From a virus: a DNA stretch of 43,013 nt. The notes beneath the pieces were generated by a model. That model made no database searches, was not told the origin of the DNA, and saw only the letters and a program-made list of their open reading frames with translations. Below are positions 18,754 through 26,363 of the stretch, piece after piece; the stretch's first letter is position 1, and each line of letters starts with the position of its first letter. Location of the stretch: the IMG/VR virus record IMGVR_UViG_3300020183_004237, positions 1 through 43,013 of that record. One strand, written 5' to 3'. The translations under genes and the position numbers were made by a program.

Positions 18754-19451
18754 TTCTTAGCTTTTTGAATTCTTTCAATAAGTTCAAAAATCTTGATCTT
18801 TGGAATATCAGCGATTGACATCAAAGAATCTGCGTTTGCATAATTTTCACTAACTAGTTTCTCTTTGAGTTTAATAAAAGTAACTTTCTTTTCCTTCATT
18901 ACTTTTTCAAGAATAGCATGAGGCTCAAATACAGGCGCAGAATCAATAGAATCATCAACTACATTATTCTTTGACTTGCCAATTTCATCTTGGCCTACGA
19001 TATTAATCTTGAGGAAGTTACGAACGCAACGGATAAAAGCTCTATTCTCTGCAATTGGACCTAAGAAATGACGAGCAAAATCCTTTGTATTTCCGGGCGA
19101 AGCATCTCCAATTGAAGAGAAGGAAACGGGTGTCCCTTCAGTTTCGTAATTTGGAATCCAGTCAATTTTGCAAACTGCGACTACATAATCAGGGCTTGGA
19201 GAGGTGACAGTGTAATCGACAGAGAAAAAGCCTCTAAGTTGAGCGACGTATTTAATGCCGCCAAGAAGAATAAGTAGATCTTTATCTTCAAGTTTAGTTA
19301 CATCAGTTATATTTGTTCTGTCACGATTTGGCACCAAGAACTCAGTCTTGATCATTTTGCGCCAGTTAATGGAACCGTCATCATTAAAATGGTATTCAAC
19401 GCCATCAATGAGACCATCAGAGTTTCGGACAAGTTTTTTAACAGTATTCAC
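18750..19451 (-). CDS. Putative Rad52-like single-strand annealing protein
   Basis: 233 residues from a GTG start (MNTVKKLV). The core resembles Rad52-type phage annealing proteins: a helix with GGIKYVAQLRGFFSVDYTV (about 64-82), strands VVAVCKIDWIP (90-100), a turn with IGDASPGNT (114-122), then a helix AENRAFIRCVRNFL (134-147), matching the basic, Ala-rich helix after the beta sheet in Rad52. The C-terminus is charged and helical. It would pair complementary strands in recombination. It is last in the replication operon, 9 nt after the gene for a glycosyltransferase fragment, with no Shine-Dalgarno and with its start inside a perfect inverted repeat. The family call rests on pattern only; another recombination protein is possible. 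Confidence 0.6.
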   Translation of the reverse strand: MNTVKKLVRNSDGLIDGVEYHFNDDGSINWRKMIKTEFLVPNRDRTNITDVTKLEDKDLLILLGGIKYVAQLRGFFSVDYTVTSPSPDYVVAVCKIDWIPNYETEGTPVSFSSIGDASPGNTKDFARHFLGPIAENRAFIRCVRNFLKINIVGQDEIGKSKNNVVDDSIDSAPVFEPHAILEKVMKEKKVTFIKLKEKLVSENYANADSLMSIADIPKIKIFELIERIQKAKN

Positions 19452-19467
19452 ATAGGTATACTATGTG
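19449..19467. repeat. Perfect 7-bp inverted repeat over a stop/start junction
   Basis: CACATAG (19449-19455), five bases, CTATGTG (19461-19467). Read on the minus strand, the first arm holds the TAG stop of the upstream gene and the second ends with the GTG start of the annealing-protein gene. As RNA it would form a 7-bp hairpin that buries the start codon; as DNA it could be an operator. No Shine-Dalgarno is visible here, so start-codon occlusion is plausible. The repeat is seen directly; regulation is inferred. Confidence 0.6.
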
Positions 19468-20633
19468 GCAAAGGTAGACTTATCAACTCTAAAAATCCAA
19501 AAATTTTCTACTTCTTTCCAAAACTCTGGGCAATCAATAACTGGTTCCGCAAGCTGCTTGGCTTCTTGTCCATTCTTTAAAGAACATTCGCTCAAATAGA
19601 TTTTTTTATTACTAATTAACCGTTTATTAGACTTATAGAAAGCATTAGAAGTGTATTCAATACCAGTCTTTTGTTTAAGATTAGTCGGCATTTCGGTAAT
19701 ATGTTCTTGGTCAAGATACTTAAGTTTTATATTTTCTAAAGCTTTACCAGTTAAATAAGTAGATAGTTGATAAGAAATATTGTTATGAGATAAGAAGTTA
19801 GCAAATTCAATATCGTTATCTTCTTTAATTTCATAAAAAATTCTTCCAATATTCTTTTTGTTACCAAGAAGTGCGCTTGGAGAGATAGCTTTATCTGTCA
19901 TAATGAAACATTGGCAAATTTGGAGTTGCTCGTTAAGAAACTTTTCATTATGTTCTAAATCCATTCTAACGATGATATTATTAGAATTAAATTGTTTTGG
20001 GTCAACTAGCTGATTAGGAACCATCTCTAGCCTCATGTTGTTATATTCTGAGCCAAAGAATAAAGTTTTAATAGAATTATTATGAGGTATCTCAAGAAGA
20101 TTTAAGATATTATTAGCAATTGTTTCTGGATTTATTTTATTGATCGCCTTTGGGTTTTCATCAAAAGAAAAATTAGGCTTAGTATTCCTTTTTGGTTCAA
20201 GGAGAACATGATCTTTAGGGTCACCAAAAAATGGTTTTACACAGTTTATGTAATTGTTTGAATAAAGAGCGAGTATTTTTTTCCCATATCCAGAAGCAAT
20301 ATGAGTTGGGAAGCTGTCGGCTCCAAAATGGAGCATGGAGTCTCTCAATACAAAAGCCGTTTGATTAATGTTCGTAAGCCCAACTAAACTCAAAACACCG
20401 GCATATACTTTTTCTTTTTGTTGCCCAAACTGAATGATTTTTATACCTTTTTCATTTAAGACAGGAGCTACTAAATTAATAACCTCTTGCCAGTAATCAT
20501 AAGTCTTTGAAGGTTTTGAACTTGGATGAAATGTTATATATTTGTCAGCAGTTATTGGGAAAAACTTTTCGTAAATATAAGGTTTTTTAATTTTGACACC
20601 AGAGGTCAAAGAATATTGCTCTAAAATGTGCAT
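19461..20633 (-). CDS. C-terminal half of a GT9-like glycosyltransferase plus unknown domain
   Basis: 390 residues. Residues about 30-150 are the nucleotide-sugar-binding half of a GT9 (heptosyltransferase-type) enzyme: YITFHPSSKPSKTYDYW, then VLSLVGLTNINQTAFVL and SMLHFGADSFPTHIASGYGK with KILALYSN. The N-terminal acceptor half is absent here but forms the last 105 residues of the preceding gene, whose TAA lies one base before this ATG. MHILEQYSLTSG matches the linker helix of GT9 enzymes. The gene therefore looks like the second part of a split or frameshifted protein. Residues about 190-390 are not recognised. ATG start, no Shine-Dalgarno. Confidence 0.78.
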   Translation of the reverse strand: MHILEQYSLTSGVKIKKPYIYEKFFPITADKYITFHPSSKPSKTYDYWQEVINLVAPVLNEKGIKIIQFGQQKEKVYAGVLSLVGLTNINQTAFVLRDSMLHFGADSFPTHIASGYGKKILALYSNNYINCVKPFFGDPKDHVLLEPKRNTKPNFSFDENPKAINKINPETIANNILNLLEIPHNNSIKTLFFGSEYNNMRLEMVPNQLVDPKQFNSNNIIVRMDLEHNEKFLNEQLQICQCFIMTDKAISPSALLGNKKNIGRIFYEIKEDNDIEFANFLSHNNISYQLSTYLTGKALENIKLKYLDQEHITEMPTNLKQKTGIEYTSNAFYKSNKRLISNKKIYLSECSLKNGQEAKQLAEPVIDCPEFWKEVENFWIFRVDKSTFAT

Positions 20634-20634
20634 A

Positions 20635-22542
20635 TTATTTAATATCGAATGTGATCTTATCTTTACCGTTATGAAGATAATTTAGCATCTTTTGTGTTCC
20701 TATATGAGGCAAAAAGGCTATCTCAAAATATCCATTATGATTTCCATGTCCTTCTAACCATAGCAAACTATCCATTTGAGGAATATATTCTAAAACTCTA
20801 TGGATGTAAGGATTAGCTTCTAATATAGAAAAATATTCTTTCTTTGTAGCAAAATATAAATTATACTCAGGGTAAGTTTCTTTTATTGACTCAAGTAAAG
20901 AAGTACATAAATAAATATCTCCAATACTTTCAGGCATTACAAATAAAATGCGTTTCCCTTTATCGTTAGGATCTAAAATTTCTTCAAAATCAATCTTTCG
21001 ATTCTTTTGATTTTCTTGCGTGGCTACTTGTCTAAAATAGTTCTCAACATTTTGTCTAGTCTCTCCTTCAGACAATTTCTTCATCCAGTGCTTAAACCCG
21101 TCGTCATTTTCATTAACTTGAGTCATCTTAAGGATGTTGTGATACATGAATAAAATCCACTCAGCATTATCTGCTATAGTTGGAATAATAGCGTTTGGAT
21201 TTTTTTCTTCTTCCTTTAAAGAAAAATCATAATTAGTAAAAGGAATAGAGTCTATATAAGATTCAAATATTTTACCAATTACTGGAGTAGAATAGTTTTG
21301 GATAGCCCATTGCCTAGCCTTTTGACCAATCTTTCTACGCTCCGCTTCAGGCATCTTATATGCCCTGTATAGTTCCTTAGCAATGGAATATGGATAGGTA
21401 GAAGCTTTTCTAAACTGTGTACCATGCTCTCTATACTCTGACCATTCAAGAGGAACAGAAGCAGCTTCAGGGTGGCACATGTCCTCTCCACAGCTATAAT
21501 TTGTAACGAGAGTTAAGAGTTCACAATATTTTGCTTCTTGGATAGGAATTTCTTGCCCACCAGAGGTAAACGGATGACAGTAAACATCCATCAAATTATA
21601 AATCTCGCATAACTGTTCTTCTGAAACTCCAAATCCAGCACTCGTTGTAGAGCAACTTTTCTCTGATTTGCAATTTGGGCAATGTAATTCTTGCCCTTGG
21701 AACGCAGTTATAAAGTAATTTTTACATTTATTGCAGACATAAGTAGTAAAAATGTCTTTCTTGTCTATCTTATATTCATCAGCAAGTTTATGAATATCCC
21801 AACCTTCGCTCCAATGAGTGTGGAGTAGTAGTTTAGCATTTTTGACATCAGGATTATTTTTAACAAAATCTCTGAATCCTTCAAGAAGATTAGGGACAGA
21901 TTTACGAAGTTGATTTCTAAAAACGAAACCAACAATAAACCCATCAAGAAGACCGAACTTGCCTCTTAGCTCTCTCCTCTTCTCTGCTCCTAAATAACCA
22001 AACTTTGAATGATTTACTGGTCCATGCACTGTTCTGGCATTATTGATACCAATTTTATGCATTTCTTTTGTAGCAAATTCACTCCAGATCCAATACTGTG
22101 AAGTCTTTTTCGCCTGATTAATTGCTTCATCATAAATGGGCAAAGAATCAAGAGTAACCCAAAGCAAAGAAGTGATATTTTTATACCAATGCTTATTATA
22201 GTATTGGGTGAACGCCCAAGGGTCTTGTGCCCCGATCCAAAGATCGGGTTTCTCTTCCTTAATTACTTGATCAATATAGTACGAGCCGTAAGAGACATCT
22301 CTCGCAAGAGTTTGATCAGTATTAATTCTATTGACCTCATTAGGATCAGTAGGAATACTCCCAATGCTCTTCCAAGGGGTCTTAGCTAAGATAGATGCGC
22401 CAGCTTGTGTTCCAGCGCAATAATGAATAATATCATATTTACCAGTATCGTATAAATACGAAATTAATTCCTTAGCTGCTCTACCAAACCCAGTCTTGGC
22501 TAAACACCAATCGGTTTGGATTACTATTTTTTTCTTTCGCAT
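20635..22542 (-). CDS. GT4-type glycosyltransferase with zinc ribbon, DUF4214-like segment and GT9 N-terminal half
   Basis: 635 residues. 1-430: GT-B glycosyltransferase of the GT4 type (TDWCLAKTGFGRAAKELI, then IVGFVFRNQLRKSVPNLLEGF, YCHPFTSGGQEIPIQEAKY). The usual EX7E pair is partly changed: Glu336 fits the second Glu but Gly328 takes the first place. Inserted at 270-291 is a zinc-ribbon-like CxxC..CxxC. 455-510 resembles DUF4214 (ILFMYHNIL, GFKHWMKKLSEGETRQNV). 530-635 is the acceptor half of a GT9 enzyme (RILFVMPESIGDIYLCTSLL) and stops where the donor half should begin, which is in the next gene. The start overlaps the SSB-like stop (TAATG). Donor and acceptor unknown. Confidence 0.8.
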   Translation of the reverse strand: MRKKKIVIQTDWCLAKTGFGRAAKELISYLYDTGKYDIIHYCAGTQAGASILAKTPWKSIGSIPTDPNEVNRINTDQTLARDVSYGSYYIDQVIKEEKPDLWIGAQDPWAFTQYYNKHWYKNITSLLWVTLDSLPIYDEAINQAKKTSQYWIWSEFATKEMHKIGINNARTVHGPVNHSKFGYLGAEKRRELRGKFGLLDGFIVGFVFRNQLRKSVPNLLEGFRDFVKNNPDVKNAKLLLHTHWSEGWDIHKLADEYKIDKKDIFTTYVCNKCKNYFITAFQGQELHCPNCKSEKSCSTTSAGFGVSEEQLCEIYNLMDVYCHPFTSGGQEIPIQEAKYCELLTLVTNYSCGEDMCHPEAASVPLEWSEYREHGTQFRKASTYPYSIAKELYRAYKMPEAERRKIGQKARQWAIQNYSTPVIGKIFESYIDSIPFTNYDFSLKEEEKNPNAIIPTIADNAEWILFMYHNILKMTQVNENDDGFKHWMKKLSEGETRQNVENYFRQVATQENQKNRKIDFEEILDPNDKGKRILFVMPESIGDIYLCTSLLESIKETYPEYNLYFATKKEYFSILEANPYIHRVLEYIPQMDSLLWLEGHGNHNGYFEIAFLPHIGTQKMLNYLHNGKDKITFDIK

Positions 22543-23135
22543 TAGAAGATTAGTTCTTCAGCTTGACCTTCTGCCTCTGTCTGGGCAGCTACTTGAGGTA
22601 ACTGAATCTTGTTATACACCGGCTTCTTGGCTGGAGCTTGTTCTCTTGGAGCAGACTCTTCCGCTGGTGCAGAGTCCTCACTGTTTTGAGGATGGAAGGT
22701 ACTCTTAATGAACTCTAGCAAGAAAGCCTTAACCATAACGGCTTCTGCATAAGTAAATCCAATCAAGAAGCTGACCTTGTTAACTGAATCTCCCTTTTGC
22801 TCCTTTGTAGCATTGAAGGAATATCCAATCTGATTATTATCTCTGAGATAAGGACAGAGTTTACCCATTGCATTTGAATTAGGAGCAGTGTGATAGAACT
22901 TATATTCTGAATTGCGATCAATCGCGTCTACCATCCCTGCTGCCTCTACTGCATTAAACTTTATTACAGTAGTCTTTTCTGGGTTCTTTGCGTTCTCACG
23001 AAAAGAGCCGAGCTTCTTGGCTTCGTTCCAAGAATGCTGCTTGATGAAGTTAACAAACAAAGAGGTTCCCTTTGTTTGAAAAGAACAAGCGGTTCCAGTT
23101 ACTTTTGCATTTCCCTTATAAAATTGTAGGTTCAT
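22542..23135 (-). CDS. Putative single-stranded DNA-binding protein (PC4/Whirly-like)
   Basis: 197 residues. The first 145 or so alternate strands and end in a long helix (EAVMVKAFLLEFIKSTF), with KGTSLFVNFIKQHSWNEAKK and YKFYHTAPNS placed as in PC4/Whirly-type ssDNA-binding folds. A Pro/Ala/Glu-rich, disordered tail follows and ends in an acidic stretch with terminal Phe (EAEGQAEELIF), the partner-binding tail style of bacterial and phage SSBs. It sits directly after the polymerase, where an SSB is expected. A hairpin covers its start codon. The sequence here is visibly less AT-rich than the neighbours. Function is inferred from fold pattern, tail and position; no OB-fold signature was recognised. 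Confidence 0.62.
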   Translation of the reverse strand: MNLQFYKGNAKVTGTACSFQTKGTSLFVNFIKQHSWNEAKKLGSFRENAKNPEKTTVIKFNAVEAAGMVDAIDRNSEYKFYHTAPNSNAMGKLCPYLRDNNQIGYSFNATKEQKGDSVNKVSFLIGFTYAEAVMVKAFLLEFIKSTFHPQNSEDSAPAEESAPREQAPAKKPVYNKIQLPQVAAQTEAEGQAEELIF

Positions 23136-23156
23136 TCAGACATTATTTTGCCTGAA
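23135..23156 (-). promoter_or_regulatory. Possible hairpin at the SSB-like gene start codon
   Basis: On the minus strand TTCAGGC (23156-23150) can pair with GTCTGAA (23141-23135), giving seven pairs with one G-U and an 8-base loop; the A of the ATG is the last paired base. Translational repression by an SSB is known for T4 gp32, so autoregulation is conceivable. The stem is weak and the reading is inference. Confidence 0.35.
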
Positions 23157-23169
23157 AAAGACCAATTTA

Positions 23170-25758
23170 TCAATTATTTTTTTCGGCTTTTAATTGCGAA
23201 AGTTTTGTGTAAACAGTGTGAGTTTGAATAGCTACGGTTCTAGCAAAAACAGAGTCTCCAAACTTTTGCCCTACAACGATAACGATATCCTCTTCTTTGG
23301 GCATTTTATTATTGAGACTTTGCATTTCATCAATCTTATCAGCAAAGATCATTGTATTTATTGTAGCAGTTTCATCAGAGATTTGCATCTTGAAGTATCT
23401 AGTCTTCTTTTCTCTAGAGACTCCAGACTTGCATTCTTGAATGGTGCCTATAAATGATACTTCGTCTTTCTCTCCAAAGTCCGCAATGTCTTTAATATAG
23501 ACAAGATCATCTTTCTTTGAGATGAAAACTTCTCTTAATTTATTTCTAACGCTGTACCCGATAATAGAATTCTCATAGAACCAATTCGCAAAGCTTTCTG
23601 ATTTACTGTTGATCTCGTAAATTTTTTTATAAGGCTCTGCTTTAGTCCTGAGAGTTTGTAATCTTGATTCTTTGATGTAAGGTTTACTTTGAATATCTTT
23701 GCTATCCTTCATATGTAGAAGGATTTTAACTAAGTCATACTCAAAATTCTCTGCGAATAGTTTTGCATTAACTTTCTCCTTATTAGTTAATATGTTCCAA
23801 AGCTGTGCTTCATATACTATTTTACTTCTTGATTGTTTAAAACTGCCGTCGAGTGCCCCTGCTTGAATCAAGGCACAGAGAACTCCTATATTTAAATTTG
23901 CTTGAGAAGCGGCTTCAAAGATATCAAACTTATTATTAAACTCTCCTCTAAATTGATTGACAGCTTGAATGGTTTTTTCACTAATTCCTTTTACAGACAG
24001 CAAGCCGAATCGTATATTATCGTCTTCGATGCAGAACTCATCCTTTGATTTTAACAAGTGAGGCGGCAAAAGTTTAATACCAAAATAAACTAGTTCCTTC
24101 TCTATTTTAGAAATTTCTCCAATTGGGTCTGGTTCATGCTTGCTCATTTTAAGAAGAGACAAGAAGAACTGCTGGGGGTATTTAAATTTAAGATAAATAG
24201 AAATTGCGGCTAGTGCTGCATAGGCAACTGAATGAGATTTATTGAATTGGTAATTAGCTGAGTCATTTGCAATTCTCCAGAGAACTTCGCCAATTTTGGG
24301 GTCAAGTTTTTGTTGAGAGATTTTATCTTTAATTTTCTGCTCCCACTCTTTCATCTCTTCGACCTTCTTCTTGCCTACGCAGCGTCGAACAATTTCTGCT
24401 TCATCAAGAGAGAACCCAACCTTACTCACCATTTTCATCAACTGCTCTTGATACAAGCAAACGCCTCCTGTTACACCTAAGATGTCATCAAAGAAAGGAT
24501 GGATACTTTCATAGTGATTATTATTTGTGTAATTGGCGTACTTATCAATGAACTGAAGTGCGCCGGGGCGAGCCAAAGCCAACACACCGCTTAACTGTTC
24601 TAGATTTTTAGGCTTTACTTTTTGGCAGACTTTAAAGTTAGTTTCTGCTTCAATTTGGAAAAGACCATGAGGTAATTTAAAATCCTGCAATTGCTGGTAA
24701 ATAAAAACATCATTTACATCAATATCCTCATATCTAATACCAAGTGATTTACAAACGTCGTCAACGACAGAAACGCCTCGCAAACCAAGTAGATCAAGCT
24801 TGATATTATAAGCAGTGACATTATTCATGTCGTAACTAGAAACGATCTGCTTATCTGAAGATAGTTCTACTGGACAAGATTCTTCAAGAGGAGAGTGAGC
24901 TAGGAGAAGCCCAGAAGGATGAACGCCTTTATTCTTATTTAAGTTTTGAAGTTTAAGGGCGATTTTATAAACTTCATCATTATCGCCAACCCATTCAGCA
25001 AACTTTTCGCTCTCTTCAACTGCTTCTTCAAGACTTTTAACTTGTCCGAAAAGCTTGGGAATATAAGAGGAAACATCATTCATCTCGCTCTCTTGCTTCT
25101 CTGCAATAACTTTGCCAGATTCTTTTATGCAAAGTTTGGAGCTTAGAGTGTTAAGAGTAAGGATTTTAGAAGTCTTACCTTTAAATTTTTCTTCAAGATA
25201 AGCTATTACCTTGTGCCGATTATAATAACAGATATCAAGATCAACATCAGGGAACAACGAGCCATCAAAATAGGTTATTCCATCAATGACCGTCTTCTTT
25301 GCTCTCGCTTTGGAAATAAAACGCTCAAAGAATAATTCGTATTTAATGGGGTCAATTTTGGTTACGTCAATGAGAAATAAGAGAAGAGAACCAGCGCAAG
25401 ATCCTCTTCCGGGGCCAGTTGGGATATTGTTTTCTCTGCAATAATTAATTACATCCCAGATTAGAATAATGTAATCAATAAACTCCAACTCTTGCAAGAT
25501 TTGTAACTCATAATTGATGCGCTCAATATATTTATTATATAAGTCATTTCCTTTTTCAACATTAAGCTTACGGAAACCTTCTCTTGCTAAAGCCCTCAAG
25601 AAATCATAATTAGAGGTAGAAGAGACGAGGTTTAGCCTTGCTTTATGCCTTTGATCAATTTCAAAGACCGGCATCCTTAAGCCATGAAGACCGAGATCAT
25701 ACTTTTGGAAGTGTTTTACAAAATTCATATTGCTACTTGGAATTTGAGTTTGTTCCAT
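23170..25758 (-). CDS. DNA polymerase III alpha, polymerase core cistron
   Basis: 862 residues, a C-family polymerase without its PHP or exonuclease domain. Palm: PTGPGRGSCAGSL (113-125), then PDVDLDIC (170-177) with catalytic Asp171 and Asp173. Fingers and thumb: GGVCLYQEQLMKMV, GFSLDEAEIVRRCVGKKK, YQFNKSHSVAYAALAAISIYL. Helix-hairpin-helix: FGLLSVKGISEKTI. OB domain near the C-terminus: EVSFIGTIQECKSG..TRYFKMQISD. No clear clamp-binding motif. The ORF's first ATG (25758) overlaps the exonuclease gene by 34 nt; a second Met, 11th codon (25728), gives a 4-nt ATGA overlap and may be the true start. Neither has a Shine-Dalgarno. Expected to copy the phage genome with the two upstream cistrons. 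Confidence 0.92.
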   Translation of the reverse strand: MEQTQIPSSNMNFVKHFQKYDLGLHGLRMPVFEIDQRHKARLNLVSSTSNYDFLRALAREGFRKLNVEKGNDLYNKYIERINYELQILQELEFIDYIILIWDVINYCRENNIPTGPGRGSCAGSLLLFLIDVTKIDPIKYELFFERFISKARAKKTVIDGITYFDGSLFPDVDLDICYYNRHKVIAYLEEKFKGKTSKILTLNTLSSKLCIKESGKVIAEKQESEMNDVSSYIPKLFGQVKSLEEAVEESEKFAEWVGDNDEVYKIALKLQNLNKNKGVHPSGLLLAHSPLEESCPVELSSDKQIVSSYDMNNVTAYNIKLDLLGLRGVSVVDDVCKSLGIRYEDIDVNDVFIYQQLQDFKLPHGLFQIEAETNFKVCQKVKPKNLEQLSGVLALARPGALQFIDKYANYTNNNHYESIHPFFDDILGVTGGVCLYQEQLMKMVSKVGFSLDEAEIVRRCVGKKKVEEMKEWEQKIKDKISQQKLDPKIGEVLWRIANDSANYQFNKSHSVAYAALAAISIYLKFKYPQQFFLSLLKMSKHEPDPIGEISKIEKELVYFGIKLLPPHLLKSKDEFCIEDDNIRFGLLSVKGISEKTIQAVNQFRGEFNNKFDIFEAASQANLNIGVLCALIQAGALDGSFKQSRSKIVYEAQLWNILTNKEKVNAKLFAENFEYDLVKILLHMKDSKDIQSKPYIKESRLQTLRTKAEPYKKIYEINSKSESFANWFYENSIIGYSVRNKLREVFISKKDDLVYIKDIADFGEKDEVSFIGTIQECKSGVSREKKTRYFKMQISDETATINTMIFADKIDEMQSLNNKMPKEEDIVIVVGQKFGDSVFARTVAIQTHTVYTKLSQLKAEKNN

Positions 25759-26363
25759 ACTTTAATATTTAAGTGAAGGTCGTTAAGTGCGTCGTGCAGG
25801 GTTTCGTAATCGTGATCTATGTTATGGTCTTTTCCAAGACTTGTAAGATTGGTTTTTACACCTTTTTTTCTTTCATTTAGTACTCGGTACTGATATTCAG
25901 TTAAATCTATTTCTTGGGAATAAGGAATCTCATATTTAACTCCTTTGGCAAGGCAATTAGTATCTATAATCTTATTTACTAAATACTTCCATTCTTTGCC
26001 ATACATTTTGTAATAATCCTTAATAAGATAAATATCAAAATTCAGGACGTTATGCCCAACAATATAATCGCATTTCTCTAGCCAGTCACAAATAGTATTA
26101 ATAGCTTGACTAGAATGGACTGCTATTTTATTATACTTATATTGGTCAAATCGGGTAATCTGTGCAGCTTCTTTACTGACGTTAATTGATTTATCCCATT
26201 TGATATAAATATCAGAAGTCTCTAGTATCTCATCACCTTTGACTCTAATCATGCCGCACTGCCAAGGTCGATTATTGATGAAACTAAGACACAAGTTCTC
26301 TGTTTCTAAGTCAATAAAAGTATAGACTTTATCTTTATCGTAACGAAGAAGATTTTCCATCAT
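25725..26363 (-). CDS. DnaQ-like DEDDh 3'-5' proofreading exonuclease
   Basis: 212 residues. Exo I: TFIDLETE with Asp18 and Glu20. Exo II: VGHNVLNFD with Asp110. Exo III: HDALND with His190 and Asp195, the DEDDh type as in DnaQ and the PolC exonuclease domain. All catalytic residues are present, so proofreading activity is likely. It lies between the PHP-like and polymerase cistrons with a 4-nt overlap upstream (CTATGATGG) and a 4- or 34-nt overlap downstream, so the three are probably translated as a set. AAGGAGG lies 10 nt before the first of two adjacent ATG codons. As a separate chain it would need to bind the polymerase core; no clamp or binding motif is obvious. Confidence 0.9.
   Translation of the reverse strand: MMENLLRYDKDKVYTFIDLETENLCLSFINNRPWQCGMIRVKGDEILETSDIYIKWDKSINVSKEAAQITRFDQYKYNKIAVHSSQAINTICDWLEKCDYIVGHNVLNFDIYLIKDYYKMYGKEWKYLVNKIIDTNCLAKGVKYEIPYSQEIDLTEYQYRVLNERKKGVKTNLTSLGKDHNIDHDYETLHDALNDLHLNIKVWNKLKFQVAI

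Noticed and set aside
18754-19451. Calling the annealing protein a known ERF, Beta or RecT family member
   Set aside because: The motif pattern fits Rad52 better, and no ERF or RecT signature was visible, so only a cautious Rad52-like call is given.
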